A stretch of DNA of 64,000 bases from Cohnella herbarum (GCF_012849095.1 NZ_CP051680.1:3808501-3872500); one strand, 5' to 3'. Shown: positions 8,706 through 18,933, counted from the first letter of the stretch. The notes: generated from the sequence alone by a model not told the origin. Numbers and translations are program-made.

Positions 8706-10885
8706 CCTGCTCCTCCTTTCTCCACGCGGAAAGATTTGGCGTTATAATCGACGACGACCGTAATCCCGTTCGCATACTTCGTGGCGAAGATGCCTTCCGC
8801 GCGCTTGGCGTGCCCGATCATCGGCTGGTCGGAGATATCGGCCAAGCGGTTAAACTCCTCGTATTCCCGGACAAGCTTTTCCTTCCACTGCGAGAATCGG
8901 CTTGCGAACAATCCCCACGTTTTCGTGTCCATTAGCGTTCGGCTGCTCTCCGCCGTTAAGGTGAAGGCGGGAACCGCCCCGTATTCGATCGCTTTCAGAA
9001 ATTCTTCCTCGTTATTGTCGCGCAGGTTCCCGTCGGTCATCGAATAAGCGATGCTGCCGTGAAGGACCATGGGATAAAAAGGGACGGTTTCGTCGATCGC
9101 ATAGTATTTATGGGATTCGGACGTCAGCCGCTGAATGTCCGTCAGCGAACGAAGCGCGTAAGCGTTGCCCAGATAAGCGCCGGCTCCGCCCAATTCGAGC
9201 CTCGTCTGCTTCAGAATCCGATCGAACACGACGGCGGTATCGTTTCTCGTATAGCGACGGTTCGGGTTGTAGTCCCGGAATAACGCGTCGCCGAGCCAAT
9301 CGTAAAGAATACCGTCCGCGCCGAGCTTGCCTGCGTCGCGGATCAAATCCCGGGCCAGATCGTAGGTGACGTTCGGATTGAGGAAGAAGTATTCGTCCGC
9401 GAACAGAACGTCGCCCTCCGCCGAACGAATGCCATTCGTCTTGGGCGACAGCTTAAGCGCCTGCGAATCGCCCTGCACGAGATCGGCCGCCAAATATAGC
9501 CGGTATCCAAGATCGTGCGCCGTATCGATAAGCGTCTTCAATCCCGCTTCTCCGCCCAGTTTCTTCTCTGCTTCCAACTTTAACGTCGGCGCCAGACTGC
9601 CTTCGCGCTGCCAATTCAGCAAGGTAACCCGGACATTGTTCAGACCCGCCTCCTTGAGCTGCTCCAGCATTTCTTCCGCCTGGCCGAAAGTCGTCGCCGT
9701 CTCGTAACGGCGGCTGCCGTAGGGAATCGTATCGCCTCCGACGAGAGTCAGATGCAGCGGGACGTCCGTCTGCGGATCCATCGGCGGACCGAGCTGCCCG
9801 GCGTCGAGCAGATGCTGCCGATAGCGCTTGGCCATGCCGGCGTAATCGGCTTCCTCCCCCTCCAGAAACGCGTACAGAATGGCCCGGTCCTCCCGCAGGG
9901 GTTCCTCCTGGAACACCCGGAGCGATCGGCCGCTCAGATTGAGCCGCCGGTTGTATTCTTCGCGGTACAGAAAACGGGCATTGACGGAATTCAGCGTGCT
10001 GACCAGACCCGAAGGCAGCCCGCGCACGGCTGAGGCCTTCTCTCCCGCGGCAATGACGGCGACAAAAGCGCGGTCCCCGCGTTTCAATCCGAATACCGGC
10101 ATCGACGCGGTAACCGGTCCGAACGTCTTGTTCGTCATTTCCGGCCCGTAGACGTATTGATCGTAGCCGTCCCCGACGATCTCCCGTTCCCGGGGAAAAC
10201 GGATAAGTCCGCCGGGGCCGTCCGGCACGAAAATGTAGCCGGGCACGGCATCGTCGGCCGCTCCGAAGAACGGCAGCGGATCGATCGACAGGATGCGGAA
10301 CTTGCCGTTCTCCTCGATGCCCGCGGCGGGGATCGACACGCGGAAGCCGTCCGCCGTCAACTGATACAGCATGCTGAACGCAATATCCAGCTTTCCGATG
10401 TCGAACCGCACGGCCACGCCGTCGTCCATGGCGGTGAAGGTCGGCGTTACGCTTGGCTCCAGGACGTTCGTCACCAGGCGCTGCACCTTGGATTGCTCGT
10501 AATATTCCAGAATGAACGGCGATTCCAGGTTCTTTCGCAAGGCGCCGCCGACCGTTTCGTTCTCCAGCGCGGCCGGATCGGGATTGCTCCGCCACCGTTC
10601 GCCGCTGCTTGCATTCTTGACGATGACCTGGCCCGTGGCAGGCTGCACGAGCAGCTCGTATCGCTGCGTACGCGCCGCCACCGCAAAGCCCTGCGCGTCG
10701 AGGTCCGACGGCTGCCAGGCAGCGCCTTGCGGCATGGCGATCGCCGCTGGCGCGTAAGCGGCGGTATCGAACGATTCCGCCGAGGGAGGCGTCAGCAGGC
10801 CGCGAACCGCTAGTCCCGCGCAGACCGCGGCCGCGCAGATCGCCGCGGCAAGCCACAGTCTCTTGCGTCTGGTCACGTTAGCCAA
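8702..10885 (-). CDS. DUF5696 family membrane-anchored protein, possible TIM-barrel glycosidase
   Basis: A 727-residue protein starting at TTG 10885, chosen because AAGGAGG lies about 9 nt upstream; the start overlaps the previous stop by 8 nt. Residues about 10-31 form one membrane anchor, so the rest is outside the cell. Residues 60-340 look like a beta-sandwich (YELLVQPATGQVIVKN). Residues 370-690 alternate helices and strands in TIM-barrel fashion, with acidic motifs such as LGADGILYDWLGDALF and YSMTDGNLRDNNEEEF. These resemble the layout of glycoside hydrolase barrels, but catalytic residues are not established. I recall DUF5696 genes next to Yip1-domain genes and sugar permeases in Paenibacillaceae, as here. 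Work on the imported glycan is inference. Confidence 0.7.
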   Translation of the reverse strand: MANVTRRKRLWLAAAICAAAVCAGLAVRGLLTPPSAESFDTAAYAPAAIAMPQGAAWQPSDLDAQGFAVAARTQRYELLVQPATGQVIVKNASSGERWRSNPDPAALENETVGGALRKNLESPFILEYYEQSKVQRLVTNVLEPSVTPTFTAMDDGVAVRFDIGKLDIAFSMLYQLTADGFRVSIPAAGIEENGKFRILSIDPLPFFGAADDAVPGYIFVPDGPGGLIRFPREREIVGDGYDQYVYGPEMTNKTFGPVTASMPVFGLKRGDRAFVAVIAAGEKASAVRGLPSGLVSTLNSVNARFLYREEYNRRLNLSGRSLRVFQEEPLREDRAILYAFLEGEEADYAGMAKRYRQHLLDAGQLGPPMDPQTDVPLHLTLVGGDTIPYGSRRYETATTFGQAEEMLEQLKEAGLNNVRVTLLNWQREGSLAPTLKLEAEKKLGGEAGLKTLIDTAHDLGYRLYLAADLVQGDSQALKLSPKTNGIRSAEGDVLFADEYFFLNPNVTYDLARDLIRDAGKLGADGILYDWLGDALFRDYNPNRRYTRNDTAVVFDRILKQTRLELGGAGAYLGNAYALRSLTDIQRLTSESHKYYAIDETVPFYPMVLHGSIAYSMTDGNLRDNNEEEFLKAIEYGAVPAFTLTAESSRTLMDTKTWGLFASRFSQWKEKLVREYEEFNRLADISDQPMIGHAKRAEGIFATKYANGITVVVDYNAKSFRVEKGGAG

Positions 10886-12941
10886 AGACTGTCGCCTCCT
10901 TGTACAGTTGATAGATAAAGTCCGACACGTTGTAAGTCAGGCCGGTCGTAACCGCGACGAACAGGAACAGAATGCAGATCGCCACGACCGTGATGGCGCT
11001 GTTCTTCAAATTTTCCACGAATTCGAAATTATGGACGACCTGAGAGCTGACGAGAAGCAGGGCACCGCTCCACAGCCACGTCAGCGACGCCAGCGATGAA
11101 ACGAGAATGCCTTCTTCCAGCACCAGAAGGCGCGATAGCGCGATCGACAGCGGCATGAGGGCGATATAGGGCATCAGCGCGAATAAGCTCGACTGCAGCA
11201 CGTCCCGGAACTTCCCTTCCCCGTCCTTGACCGTGCTGACCAGATAGTTGGCGACGACCCATGCGGCGAGCGGAGCCAGGAAACGGGCGATTTCCGACGC
11301 CGGCTTGATTGTGTCCAGGTTGTACGGATGGAATATAAATCCGGTCCAGTACAAGGAAGCGATCTTCACCCCGACGAGCAGCAGGACGATCAGCAGCAGG
11401 GTGACGGCCGACAGCTTCCGCCCTTTGATTCGGTAAAAGCCGTCGAACGGATGAAACATCGTGCGCCAAGCATCCCGCAGTTCCCTGCCGATGCGGCCGA
11501 CGGAAGCCGGAACGACTTTGCGCGCCCTTCCCGCCAATCGCCGAAGGACGAACCTATAGAGCGCCCAGGCAAACGCGATGGCGCCCGCCATGTAGCCAAG
11601 ATCGTTCTGGATCCACTCCAGCCGATAAGTCCAATAGGCATCGGAATACCTTTCGTTGTCGTAGGAGATACGGAAATTCTCCATCGCGTCCTTCGGCCGC
11701 CCCTGCTTGGCCGCGATTTCTCCCAATCCCGAATAGGCCAGGCCGATGATCTCGTTGTACGATATCACCTTGTTCCAGTTCCGTTCGCTTTTCTCGTAAT
11801 CGCCGACGTAGTAATCGGCCGCGGCCGTCAGCACCGCATCGCCGAATTCGGTTCGGTCGAAGGCCTGCAACAGCCCCTGATCGGAATCGAGCACCCACAA
11901 GCGATACCGGGTATCGATGCCGATCCCGACCGGATAGGAAAGCACGCCCCGCTGCTGCGGCTCCTTGCGAATGCGGCCGAACGCGAACAACTGGGTTCCT
12001 CCGGGACTGTAGATGGAGATCATCGCGTCCCATTTGTTCTCCTTCCTGTCGAGGACGTAGAAGAAATCCCGCCCGTCCGTCGCGACATCCGCGATCTGGT
12101 CGGATTCGGCGAATTTGGCCGTCTTCAGGCTCGTAAACCGGTTCACGCCGCCGGCCGTCAGCTTCTTCACCGCCCCCGCGGTCACTCCGGTCGTCGTCGC
12201 GTACACGTACCCGCTTCCGTCTATCGTCGCGTTGGTCAGCTCGGGAGGACGCTTGATCTCCTCCTTCGCCAGTTGCTCCTTCGTAAACACGGTCCTTTTC
12301 AGCCGATCCAGCCACGTCCCCGCCGTTCGGTTGCCGCCGAAGAAGCCGGTGAATTCGCCCTTCCCGTCCATTCGCACGAGCCCCTGGTAGGAGCCTTTGG
12401 AGACGATATACATGACGCCTCTAGCGTCCACGCTCACCTTCGTCGGCATGAAAAAGTAGGACGGCGGCATCAGCCCTTCCGCCGGCTTCCCGAACGCCCG
12501 AAGAAAGGTCCCGTCCGGGTCGAACACGGCAATGCGCTGATGACCCGTATCGGCGACGTAGATCGTGCCGTCCGACCGAACGAATACCCCTTCCGGTGCC
12601 TTCAGCGCGCCGTCTCCTTCGGCATCGCCGATGCTTCTCGTCCACTTTCCCCCGCTGTCGTATTCGATCACCCGGTCGTTGCCTTTGTCCGCGACGAACA
12701 GCCGGTCGTCCGCCGCGACGAACAAGTCGCTCGGCTGCTTCATCGCCTGCTCGCCTTTCCCGACGATCGTCATTCCGACGGTGTATACGTCCTGCATCCC
12801 ATACGTTCTCGTGCTTGCTCCCCCGGTTCCGTGGGAGACGTAGAACGTATCGTAGGGCTGCCAAGCGGAAGCTTGCATCGGGAACAAAAGAAGGACGGCC
12901 AGCAGCACCGGGACGGATCTCGCCATCGTTCGCATCATCAT
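10878..12941 (-). CDS. NHL beta-propeller / Yip1-domain membrane protein
   Basis: A 687-residue protein. Residues 1-26 are a signal peptide (ends QASA). Residues about 35-385 carry NHL-type propeller repeats (LFVADKGNDRVIEYDSGG, IYVADTGHQRIAVFDPDG, LWVLDSDQGLLQAFD). A TPR-like helical stretch (about 385-445) and a membrane segment follow. Residues about 490-687 hold about five membrane helices of the Yip1 type (HPFDGFYRIKGRK, AWVVANYLVSTVKDGEGKF). The topology puts the propeller outside and the Yip1 part in the membrane. GAGGCGAA precedes the ATG at 12941. It sits between two sugar-permease pairs and overlaps the DUF5696 gene, which suggests a functional pair. Its role is unknown. Confidence 0.75.
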   Translation of the reverse strand: MMMRTMARSVPVLLAVLLLFPMQASAWQPYDTFYVSHGTGGASTRTYGMQDVYTVGMTIVGKGEQAMKQPSDLFVAADDRLFVADKGNDRVIEYDSGGKWTRSIGDAEGDGALKAPEGVFVRSDGTIYVADTGHQRIAVFDPDGTFLRAFGKPAEGLMPPSYFFMPTKVSVDARGVMYIVSKGSYQGLVRMDGKGEFTGFFGGNRTAGTWLDRLKRTVFTKEQLAKEEIKRPPELTNATIDGSGYVYATTTGVTAGAVKKLTAGGVNRFTSLKTAKFAESDQIADVATDGRDFFYVLDRKENKWDAMISIYSPGGTQLFAFGRIRKEPQQRGVLSYPVGIGIDTRYRLWVLDSDQGLLQAFDRTEFGDAVLTAAADYYVGDYEKSERNWNKVISYNEIIGLAYSGLGEIAAKQGRPKDAMENFRISYDNERYSDAYWTYRLEWIQNDLGYMAGAIAFAWALYRFVLRRLAGRARKVVPASVGRIGRELRDAWRTMFHPFDGFYRIKGRKLSAVTLLLIVLLLVGVKIASLYWTGFIFHPYNLDTIKPASEIARFLAPLAAWVVANYLVSTVKDGEGKFRDVLQSSLFALMPYIALMPLSIALSRLLVLEEGILVSSLASLTWLWSGALLLVSSQVVHNFEFVENLKNSAITVVAICILFLFVAVTTGLTYNVSDFIYQLYKEATVFG

Positions 12942-12960
12942 ACATTCGCCTCGTTTCGTT

Positions 12961-13827
12961 CTACTTCACGCCCGAATGGACCATCGTCTCCATGATCCTT
13001 CTTTGCGCCAGCAGGAAGATGATCAGATTCGGCAGAAACAGCAGCAACCCGGCGGCCGCCGCCATTCCCTGGCCCGCAACCGTATTCGCCGCGCCGCTCG
13101 TAAGCGTCATCATATAGTACGGCAGCGTCTTCATCGTCTCGTCCTGCATGAACAGCGTCGATGCGGACGTATCGCCCCACACGCCCTGGAACGTGATGAT
13201 CGAGATCGTGGCGATGGCGGGCATCGCCAACGGAACGATGATGCGGGCGAATACCCGGAATTCCGACGCTCCGTCGATTTTGGCCGCCTCCAGCAGTTCG
13301 TTCGGAATTTGGTCGATGAACTGCTTGATCAGGAACACCGCGACCGGAGAGGCGACGACCGGCAGAACGTGACCGAAATAAGTATTGTTCAAGTTCAGCC
13401 AACCGATGATCAGATAGCGGGGGATCGCCACGGTCTCGGCCGCGTACATGAGCGCCAGCATGATCGCGCCCATCACGATCCGCTTCGGTCCGAACTTCAG
13501 CTTGGACAGCACGTACGCGGCCATGCAACTGGACAGGATGACGGCGGCCATCGCCAGCGCGGACACGAGCACGCTGTTGTACAGATAGCGCGAGAACGGC
13601 ACGATCGTCGCCCCCGGACGCAGGAACAGGTCGTAAAAATTCGTCAGCGTCGGCTCCTTCGCGAGGAACGTCGGCGGGAACAAGAACAGCTCGTGAAAAG
13701 GCTTGAAAGCATGGTTCGCGATGAAGACGATCGGCAGCGACATGAAGGCGGCCAGCAGCAGCAAGCCCATCAGCAGCAGCGTTTCGAACGGCGTCATCTT
13801 TCGCAGTTGCTTCGCGATCGTTCCCAT
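12961..13827 (-). CDS. Carbohydrate ABC transporter permease (MalG-like)
   Basis: A 288-residue permease with six predicted membrane helices. The EAA loop LLEAAKIDGASEFRVFARIIVPLAMPA (two stretches near 178-204) is typical of MalG/UgpE subunits. GAAGGAGGGGG precedes ATG 13827, and only 2 nt separate it from the MalF-like gene upstream. It should pair with that subunit and with the binding protein at 14738-17731. The next gene (NHL/Yip1) follows after 19 nt. Confidence 0.92.
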   Translation of the reverse strand: MGTIAKQLRKMTPFETLLLMGLLLLAAFMSLPIVFIANHAFKPFHELFLFPPTFLAKEPTLTNFYDLFLRPGATIVPFSRYLYNSVLVSALAMAAVILSSCMAAYVLSKLKFGPKRIVMGAIMLALMYAAETVAIPRYLIIGWLNLNNTYFGHVLPVVASPVAVFLIKQFIDQIPNELLEAAKIDGASEFRVFARIIVPLAMPAIATISIITFQGVWGDTSASTLFMQDETMKTLPYYMMTLTSGAANTVAGQGMAAAAGLLLFLPNLIIFLLAQRRIMETMVHSGVK

Positions 13828-13829
13828 CT

Positions 13830-14741
13830 TCAGTCCCCCTCCTTCGGGCCGAACAGCCGATAGCTAAACCTCATGGCGGCATAGGAGAACAGAAGCAGCA
13901 CGACCGAGAGCATCGACGCGTAACCGAGCTCGAACCGGATAAAGGCATAATCGTCGATATGATTCAGCATTAAATGTCCGGCATATTGCTTCGTAATCGG
14001 CAGCCCCGTCAACTGAACGGAGATGGCTCCCGCCTTAAGCGTTCCGACGATCGCCATCACGGCGCTGAACAGCATTTGCGGTTTCATCGACGGAACGGTA
14101 ATGTAGAACACTTCCTGAAGCCGGTTCGCGATGCCGTCGATGCGTCCCGCTTCGTAAAGCTCCCGATTGACCGTGTCGAAGCCGGCGAGCATCGCCAGAA
14201 ACCCGACGCCGAAGCTCATCCAGATCGTGACCAGGATCATGACGTTCAGCAGATACTTCGGATCCTGCAGCCACAGCACCGGCGTCTGAATCCAATCCAT
14301 TCGCATCAGGAAATTGTTGAGATAGCCGACGTAATCGCCGCTGAAGGCGGCCTGCCACACGACGACGAGCGCGACGCCCCCTGCCATCGACGGGGCGTAC
14401 ATCGCGAGCGTGACGATATCCCGCACGCTTTTGGGCAGCTGGTAAATAAGCCAGGCAAGGAAAAACGTGAGCAAATACCCGATCGGACCGACAAAAAAAG
14501 CGAACTTCAACGTGTTGGGCAACGCGTATTTCATGAAGATCGTGTCTTGGGTCAGGAGCGCCGCGTAGTTTTTGAAACCGATCATGTGCGGGGACCGGAA
14601 CGCGTCGTAAGACGTGAAGCTCATCAGAATCGCCATGAATACCGGCAGCAGGATGAACGACGCGAAGCAGAGCAGGAACGGCGCCATGAACGCGTAAGCG
14701 ATCCGCTCGCTCCACATTCTGCGCAACAGAGACAGCTTCAT
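13830..14741 (-). CDS. Carbohydrate ABC transporter permease (MalF/UgpA-like)
   Basis: A 303-residue permease. The start is ATG 14741: it has GGGGGAGG upstream and overlaps the previous stop by ATGA (14738-14741); an upstream in-frame TTG (14759) would add six residues and bury the Shine-Dalgarno. Six membrane helices are visible, with the EAA-like loop YEAGRIDGIANRLQEVFYITVPSMKP near residue 205. It is the first of the second permease pair and is coupled to the unusual CBM-bearing binding protein, which likely delivers its substrate. Confidence 0.92.
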   Translation of the reverse strand: MKLSLLRRMWSERIAYAFMAPFLLCFASFILLPVFMAILMSFTSYDAFRSPHMIGFKNYAALLTQDTIFMKYALPNTLKFAFFVGPIGYLLTFFLAWLIYQLPKSVRDIVTLAMYAPSMAGGVALVVVWQAAFSGDYVGYLNNFLMRMDWIQTPVLWLQDPKYLLNVMILVTIWMSFGVGFLAMLAGFDTVNRELYEAGRIDGIANRLQEVFYITVPSMKPQMLFSAVMAIVGTLKAGAISVQLTGLPITKQYAGHLMLNHIDDYAFIRFELGYASMLSVVLLLFSYAAMRFSYRLFGPKEGD

Positions 14742-17731
14742 GGCCTCGCCTCCCCCCAATCGTAGGGCCGAACGATGACGGGAAAAGCCAACCGATCGTC
14801 ATCGCGAAGCCCGAGGTCCTTCCTCTTCCTCGCCATCTCCCGTTCCAACGCCGTGAACGAACGATCCAGCGAATCTTTCGCCGGAACTCTCTGAACGACC
14901 GTCCGGTTCCAAGCGAATTCCATTTCCCGCGCCAGCAAATAACCGCCCGGCAGGAACGGCACGTTGCGTACCCAGCGGTTCTGTTCTTTGATCGCCGCCA
15001 TGTCGTCGGCCGGCCAAGGCGCGAGCGCCATCGCTTTCATATTCGCGGTGTTCCAGCGGTACTCCGGGCCGTAGAACGATTCCATCGCATTGCCGTATTG
15101 CAGTTGGACGTCGTCTCGCGTCCACCATTCAAGGAATCGCCAGGCCTGCTCTTTCTTGTCGCTTTTGTTCAGAATCATCGCCGCCGTCATCGTATTCATT
15201 GCCCAGCGCGCCACCTCTCCGCCGTCTTGAAGGGTACCCGGCATCGGCGCGATTCCCCAGTCGCCGCGTATTTCCGGCGCGGACGTGAGCAGTTGAACGT
15301 ACGTGTTGAAATCCGCTACGCCGATCGGCATCGTCCCCAGCTTGAAATGCTGGAAAAAAGCCGGCACCTCCTGAGGCAAGTCGTATTTGCCGAACAACTC
15401 CGTCCATTGGGCGAACGCTTCGTAAGCTCTATCCGTGTCGAACGCGGGACGGGCGCCGTCCGGCGTATAAAACTCCGCGCCCCGCTGATAGAAGAACGGC
15501 ACGAAATCTTTGGCATTGAAATAAAACTTCATCCCGCTCTCCTGCAGCGTCGGCAGCAGCTTCCGCAAATCCTCCCAGGTGTCGGGCACGGTCAACCCCA
15601 ACTCGTTCAGGATGCTCTTGCGATAAAACAGCAAAGGGTAGGACTGGGTTTCCGGCAGCGCGTACACCCCTTCCCCATACCCGAACGAACGCATAACGCC
15701 CGGGTGGAATCGCGATGCGACGTCTTTGAAGTCGGAAAATTCCGACAAATCTGCCGATGCCTCCCTCATCGCGTAATCGACCGGCGTATCCTGAGCCAGC
15801 CCCAGCGCCACGTCCGGTTGATCGCCCCCGGCATTGCTGAGCGTGAGCGCGCCGGCATCCGGCATGAAATTGACGTTTACCGCGACCCCCGTCTCCGGCG
15901 TAAAGCTCTGATCGATCATTTCCTGCAGCAAGGAAGCGTAGTCCCGGCCCCTGCCGACCCACACCTCGAGCGCATTGTCGTCGTTCAGGGATCTGGCGTT
16001 GTAATTCAAATAGAACGTCCTCGCGAAATTGACCGCCGTATACGGGATCTTGTTCAACGTCGTCGATTCCTTCAGGGAAGGATGGGCACCGGGCTCGCGA
16101 ACGACGAGAAAGTCGATCGACATGCCGCCGTTGGCGAGCGTATCCATCCAGGTGCCGATCCGCATCTGAAGATCGGGGAACCGTCCCAGCTTGTTCGGAA
16201 CGGCGTCGACGTCCCGGAGCAGATCGTCCAGAATCGAGATGCCGATTCGCAGAGATTGGGTCGCGTCCGTCTTGCTTCCGCTCAGGCCGTCCAGATAGTT
16301 CATCGCGGTCTGCAGCCTATCGCGAATGGCTTCCAGCCGTTCGCCGATATCGGGCATGAAACCCTCGATGTCCCATGTACGGAAAGCGTCGCCCGAATTG
16401 GCTCCGTAGTCCCCCGTCAGCTTGCGCAGCTTCTGCTCGAGGCCGTACAATTCCCGAACGGTGTCTTGCAACGATAGAAGCGCCGGATATTGAGGCGAAG
16501 TATCGGCCACGAACCGGATCGTATGCTCGCCCGCCGCAAGGCGGAACTTAAAAGGAGCGCCGCCTAAGCCGCCCAACGTATGAACCTCCAGCCGATCGTT
16601 GTACGCGAACGGATAATGCAGCAACTCGCGGAACGGCGTCCCGCCGTCGATCAGCACGGTGCGATAGGCGTTCGCTTTCCCGACGAAACGCTGGAAATAT
16701 TTCACGTCGATCTCGTACCAGCCTTCGGACGGCACTTCGAACGTCCACTCCGCCCATTCGCCCGCCCTTTTCCAGCGCAAGCCGTCCAAAATGTTGTAAA
16801 CGAACCGGCCTTCGCCGTCCGGGGACACGTAAGGCTCGTTCTGCGTGCCCGTCTGCACGGACGGATGGGACTTCAGCGAATACCGCTCCCCTTCGATCAG
16901 CGAGAACCACGCCTCGTCCCCCGCGGAAGCGGAGACGACGGTCGCCGAAGGTTCCGATGCGCCGCCGGTCGCGGTATTTCCCGTTTCCACGGCAGCCGAA
17001 TATTCGGCATAATCCGGTATCGGATCCGGCGCGCGCAGACGGATCGCTCCCCATGCCATCGGCTCGTTCCGGGCCGTGAAACGCAGCGTATGAACGCCTG
17101 CGGTCAGCCGGAACTTCAAGGGCTCCGACGAGACGGCGTAGTTCGTCATCCGGGCGGTCAGCCATGCGGAGGACTCCGCTTGCATCGAGCGGATTTCGTT
17201 GCCGATCGCGTCTTTGCGGTAAGGGACGTCCTTGTCGCGCCACCGCTTGACGAATTCCAGGTTGCCCGCCTCCGAGAACGGCGATTGTCCGTCGATCTCC
17301 AGCGCGTAGAAGATCGAGCTGCTGCTGTCTTGTTTCATCGACTTATAGGTGAATTCAAGCTCGTAGACACCGTCCGCCGGCACCTCCACCTTCCATTCCG
17401 TCCAGCCGGAGCCGTTCTCCCAGAAGAGCGCGCGGCTACCCAATTCCGCATCCGGCCCCGTAGAAAGGACCGCATCGGGAGAAGCGGCGGCATAGCCGGA
17501 CGGATCGATCTCGATCGCTTCTCCCGCGAAGAAGGGCGGGCCTTCCGCCTCCAGGCGATTAGCCGCGGCGGCATAATACGGCACGCCGTTCTCGTCTCCC
17601 GCGACGGCATCGATCGCCGATGCGGCGACGGCCGGGTAGAACGACTCGTCTTGCCCCCAGGACCGGATGGCGTATCCGGCCGCGACGGCGGCGAGCAGAA
17701 TCGTATATAGGATCCATTTACGTAGCCTCAT
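14738..17731 (-). CDS. Membrane-anchored ABC binding protein with two N-terminal carbohydrate-binding-like modules
   Basis: A 997-residue protein, about twice the usual binding-protein size. The N-terminus has one membrane helix (WILYTILLAAVAAGYAI, about 6-22) and no lipobox Cys, so it is a helix-anchored rather than lipid-anchored protein. Two related beta-sandwich modules follow: about 95-235 (GWTEWKVEVPADGVYELEFTY) and about 300-425 (GEWAEWTFEVPSEGWYEIDVKY), each ending in a phrase like FKFRLTAGVHTLRF, as in CBM6/CBM35-type domains. A helical linker (about 425-540) leads to a family 1 binding fold (about 575-960; DTWEDLRKLLPTLQESG, WRFLEWWTRDDVQ). It is coupled to its permease by ATGA. Inference: it grips a long polysaccharide at the membrane and hands over fragments. 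Confidence 0.85.
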   Translation of the reverse strand: MRLRKWILYTILLAAVAAGYAIRSWGQDESFYPAVAASAIDAVAGDENGVPYYAAAANRLEAEGPPFFAGEAIEIDPSGYAAASPDAVLSTGPDAELGSRALFWENGSGWTEWKVEVPADGVYELEFTYKSMKQDSSSSIFYALEIDGQSPFSEAGNLEFVKRWRDKDVPYRKDAIGNEIRSMQAESSAWLTARMTNYAVSSEPLKFRLTAGVHTLRFTARNEPMAWGAIRLRAPDPIPDYAEYSAAVETGNTATGGASEPSATVVSASAGDEAWFSLIEGERYSLKSHPSVQTGTQNEPYVSPDGEGRFVYNILDGLRWKRAGEWAEWTFEVPSEGWYEIDVKYFQRFVGKANAYRTVLIDGGTPFRELLHYPFAYNDRLEVHTLGGLGGAPFKFRLAAGEHTIRFVADTSPQYPALLSLQDTVRELYGLEQKLRKLTGDYGANSGDAFRTWDIEGFMPDIGERLEAIRDRLQTAMNYLDGLSGSKTDATQSLRIGISILDDLLRDVDAVPNKLGRFPDLQMRIGTWMDTLANGGMSIDFLVVREPGAHPSLKESTTLNKIPYTAVNFARTFYLNYNARSLNDDNALEVWVGRGRDYASLLQEMIDQSFTPETGVAVNVNFMPDAGALTLSNAGGDQPDVALGLAQDTPVDYAMREASADLSEFSDFKDVASRFHPGVMRSFGYGEGVYALPETQSYPLLFYRKSILNELGLTVPDTWEDLRKLLPTLQESGMKFYFNAKDFVPFFYQRGAEFYTPDGARPAFDTDRAYEAFAQWTELFGKYDLPQEVPAFFQHFKLGTMPIGVADFNTYVQLLTSAPEIRGDWGIAPMPGTLQDGGEVARWAMNTMTAAMILNKSDKKEQAWRFLEWWTRDDVQLQYGNAMESFYGPEYRWNTANMKAMALAPWPADDMAAIKEQNRWVRNVPFLPGGYLLAREMEFAWNRTVVQRVPAKDSLDRSFTALEREMARKRKDLGLRDDDRLAFPVIVRPYDWGEARP

Positions 17732-17754
17732 TCCGTCTTCCCGCCTTCCGCCAG

Positions 17755-18870
17755 TTAAAAGATTCCGAGATTTCGACCGGTTTCCCCGTCGAAGAAGTGC
17801 GCTTTCTCCATCCGGAAGCCGATGTCTATTTTGTCCGCCGCGTGATATCGGGAACCCGACTCCACGACCCTGGAGATCAGCCGAATGTCGCCAAGGCTCA
17901 TATATAAGTAGGAATCGGCGCCCATCATCTCGATGATGTCGATCTGGGCTTCCACCGTCTCGTCCGTCCTATCCGACGCTTGACGAGGCTCCATCTCCAC
18001 ATGCTCCGGCCGAATTCCCATGACGATCTTGCCGAACTTCGCCGAGGTGACGAACGCCCGATATTGGTCGGGCAACCGCAGGCGCAGACGCTTGTTCCGG
18101 AAGTAATACTTGCCCTCCTCTTCCGTAATCGCCCCTTCGATCAGATTCATCGCCGGCGAGCCGATGAAACCGGCTACGAACAAATTGGCCGGGTAGCCGT
18201 ATATTCTTTCCGGCGTATCCGCCTGTTGAATGACGCCGTCCTTCATCACGACGATACGAGATCCCATCGTCATCGCCTCGGTCTGGTCGTGCGTGACATA
18301 GACGGTCGTCGTGCGAAGCTCCCTGTGGAGCCGGATGAGCTCCGCCCGCGTCTGCGTCCTCAGCTTGGCGTCGAGATTGGACAGCGGTTCGTCCATCAGG
18401 AACACCTCGGGCTCGCGAACGATCGCCCGGCCGAGGGCGACGCGCTGCTTCTGTCCGCCCGACAGTTGACTCGGCTTCTTGTGCAGCAAGCCGGCGATCT
18501 CGAGCGTTTTGGCCGCTTTTTTCACCCGTAGCTCGACCTCGTGTTTGGCCGTCTTCCGCAGCTTCAAGCCGAGCGCCATGTTCTCGTAAACCGACAGGTT
18601 CGGATACAGCGCATAGTTCTGGAACACCATGGCGATGTCCCGATCCTTCGGCGACACATAGTTGATGAACCGGTCCCCGATATAGATCTCGCCTTCCGTG
18701 ATGTCCTCCAATCCAGACAGCATGCGCAGCGTCGTCGTTTTGCCGCAGCCGGAAGGGCCGACCAGCACGACGAACTCTCCGTCTGCGATCTCGAGGTGAA
18801 AGTCGACGACGGAAGGTTTCTTCTCGGCGCGATACTGCTTGCTGACGTGATGGAACGAGACGTTCGCCAT
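17755..18870 (-). CDS. Sugar ABC transporter ATP-binding protein (MsmX/UgpC/MalK type)
   Basis: A 371-residue ATPase starting at ATG 18870 ([13 protein letters not shown]) behind a GGAAGAGGAG site; an in-frame extension to 19167 has no family similarity and runs back through the intergenic region into the previous gene. Walker [10 protein letters not shown] (38-46), Q-loop [20 protein letters not shown], signature [19 protein letters not shown], Walker [13 protein letters not shown] and the H-loop [11 protein letters not shown] are all intact. The C-terminal part (about 240-371) is the TOBE/regulatory region of the MalK group. It is the only ATPase in the cluster and so likely drives both permease pairs. 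Confidence 0.95.
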   Translation of the reverse strand: MANVSFHHVSKQYRAEKKPSVVDFHLEIADGEFVVLVGPSGCGKTTTLRMLSGLEDITEGEIYIGDRFINYVSPKDRDIAMVFQNYALYPNLSVYENMALGLKLRKTAKHEVELRVKKAAKTLEIAGLLHKKPSQLSGGQKQRVALGRAIVREPEVFLMDEPLSNLDAKLRTQTRAELIRLHRELRTTTVYVTHDQTEAMTMGSRIVVMKDGVIQQADTPERIYGYPANLFVAGFIGSPAMNLIEGAITEEEGKYYFRNKRLRLRLPDQYRAFVTSAKFGKIVMGIRPEHVEMEPRQASDRTDETVEAQIDIIEMMGADSYLYMSLGDIRLISRVVESGSRYHAADKIDIGFRMEKAHFFDGETGRNLGIF

Positions 18871-18933
18871 GCTAATCTCCTCTTCCCGGTCGAATTTGAT
18901 ATCGGGCAGCCTTATAATCGGGCTTGCCGAAGA

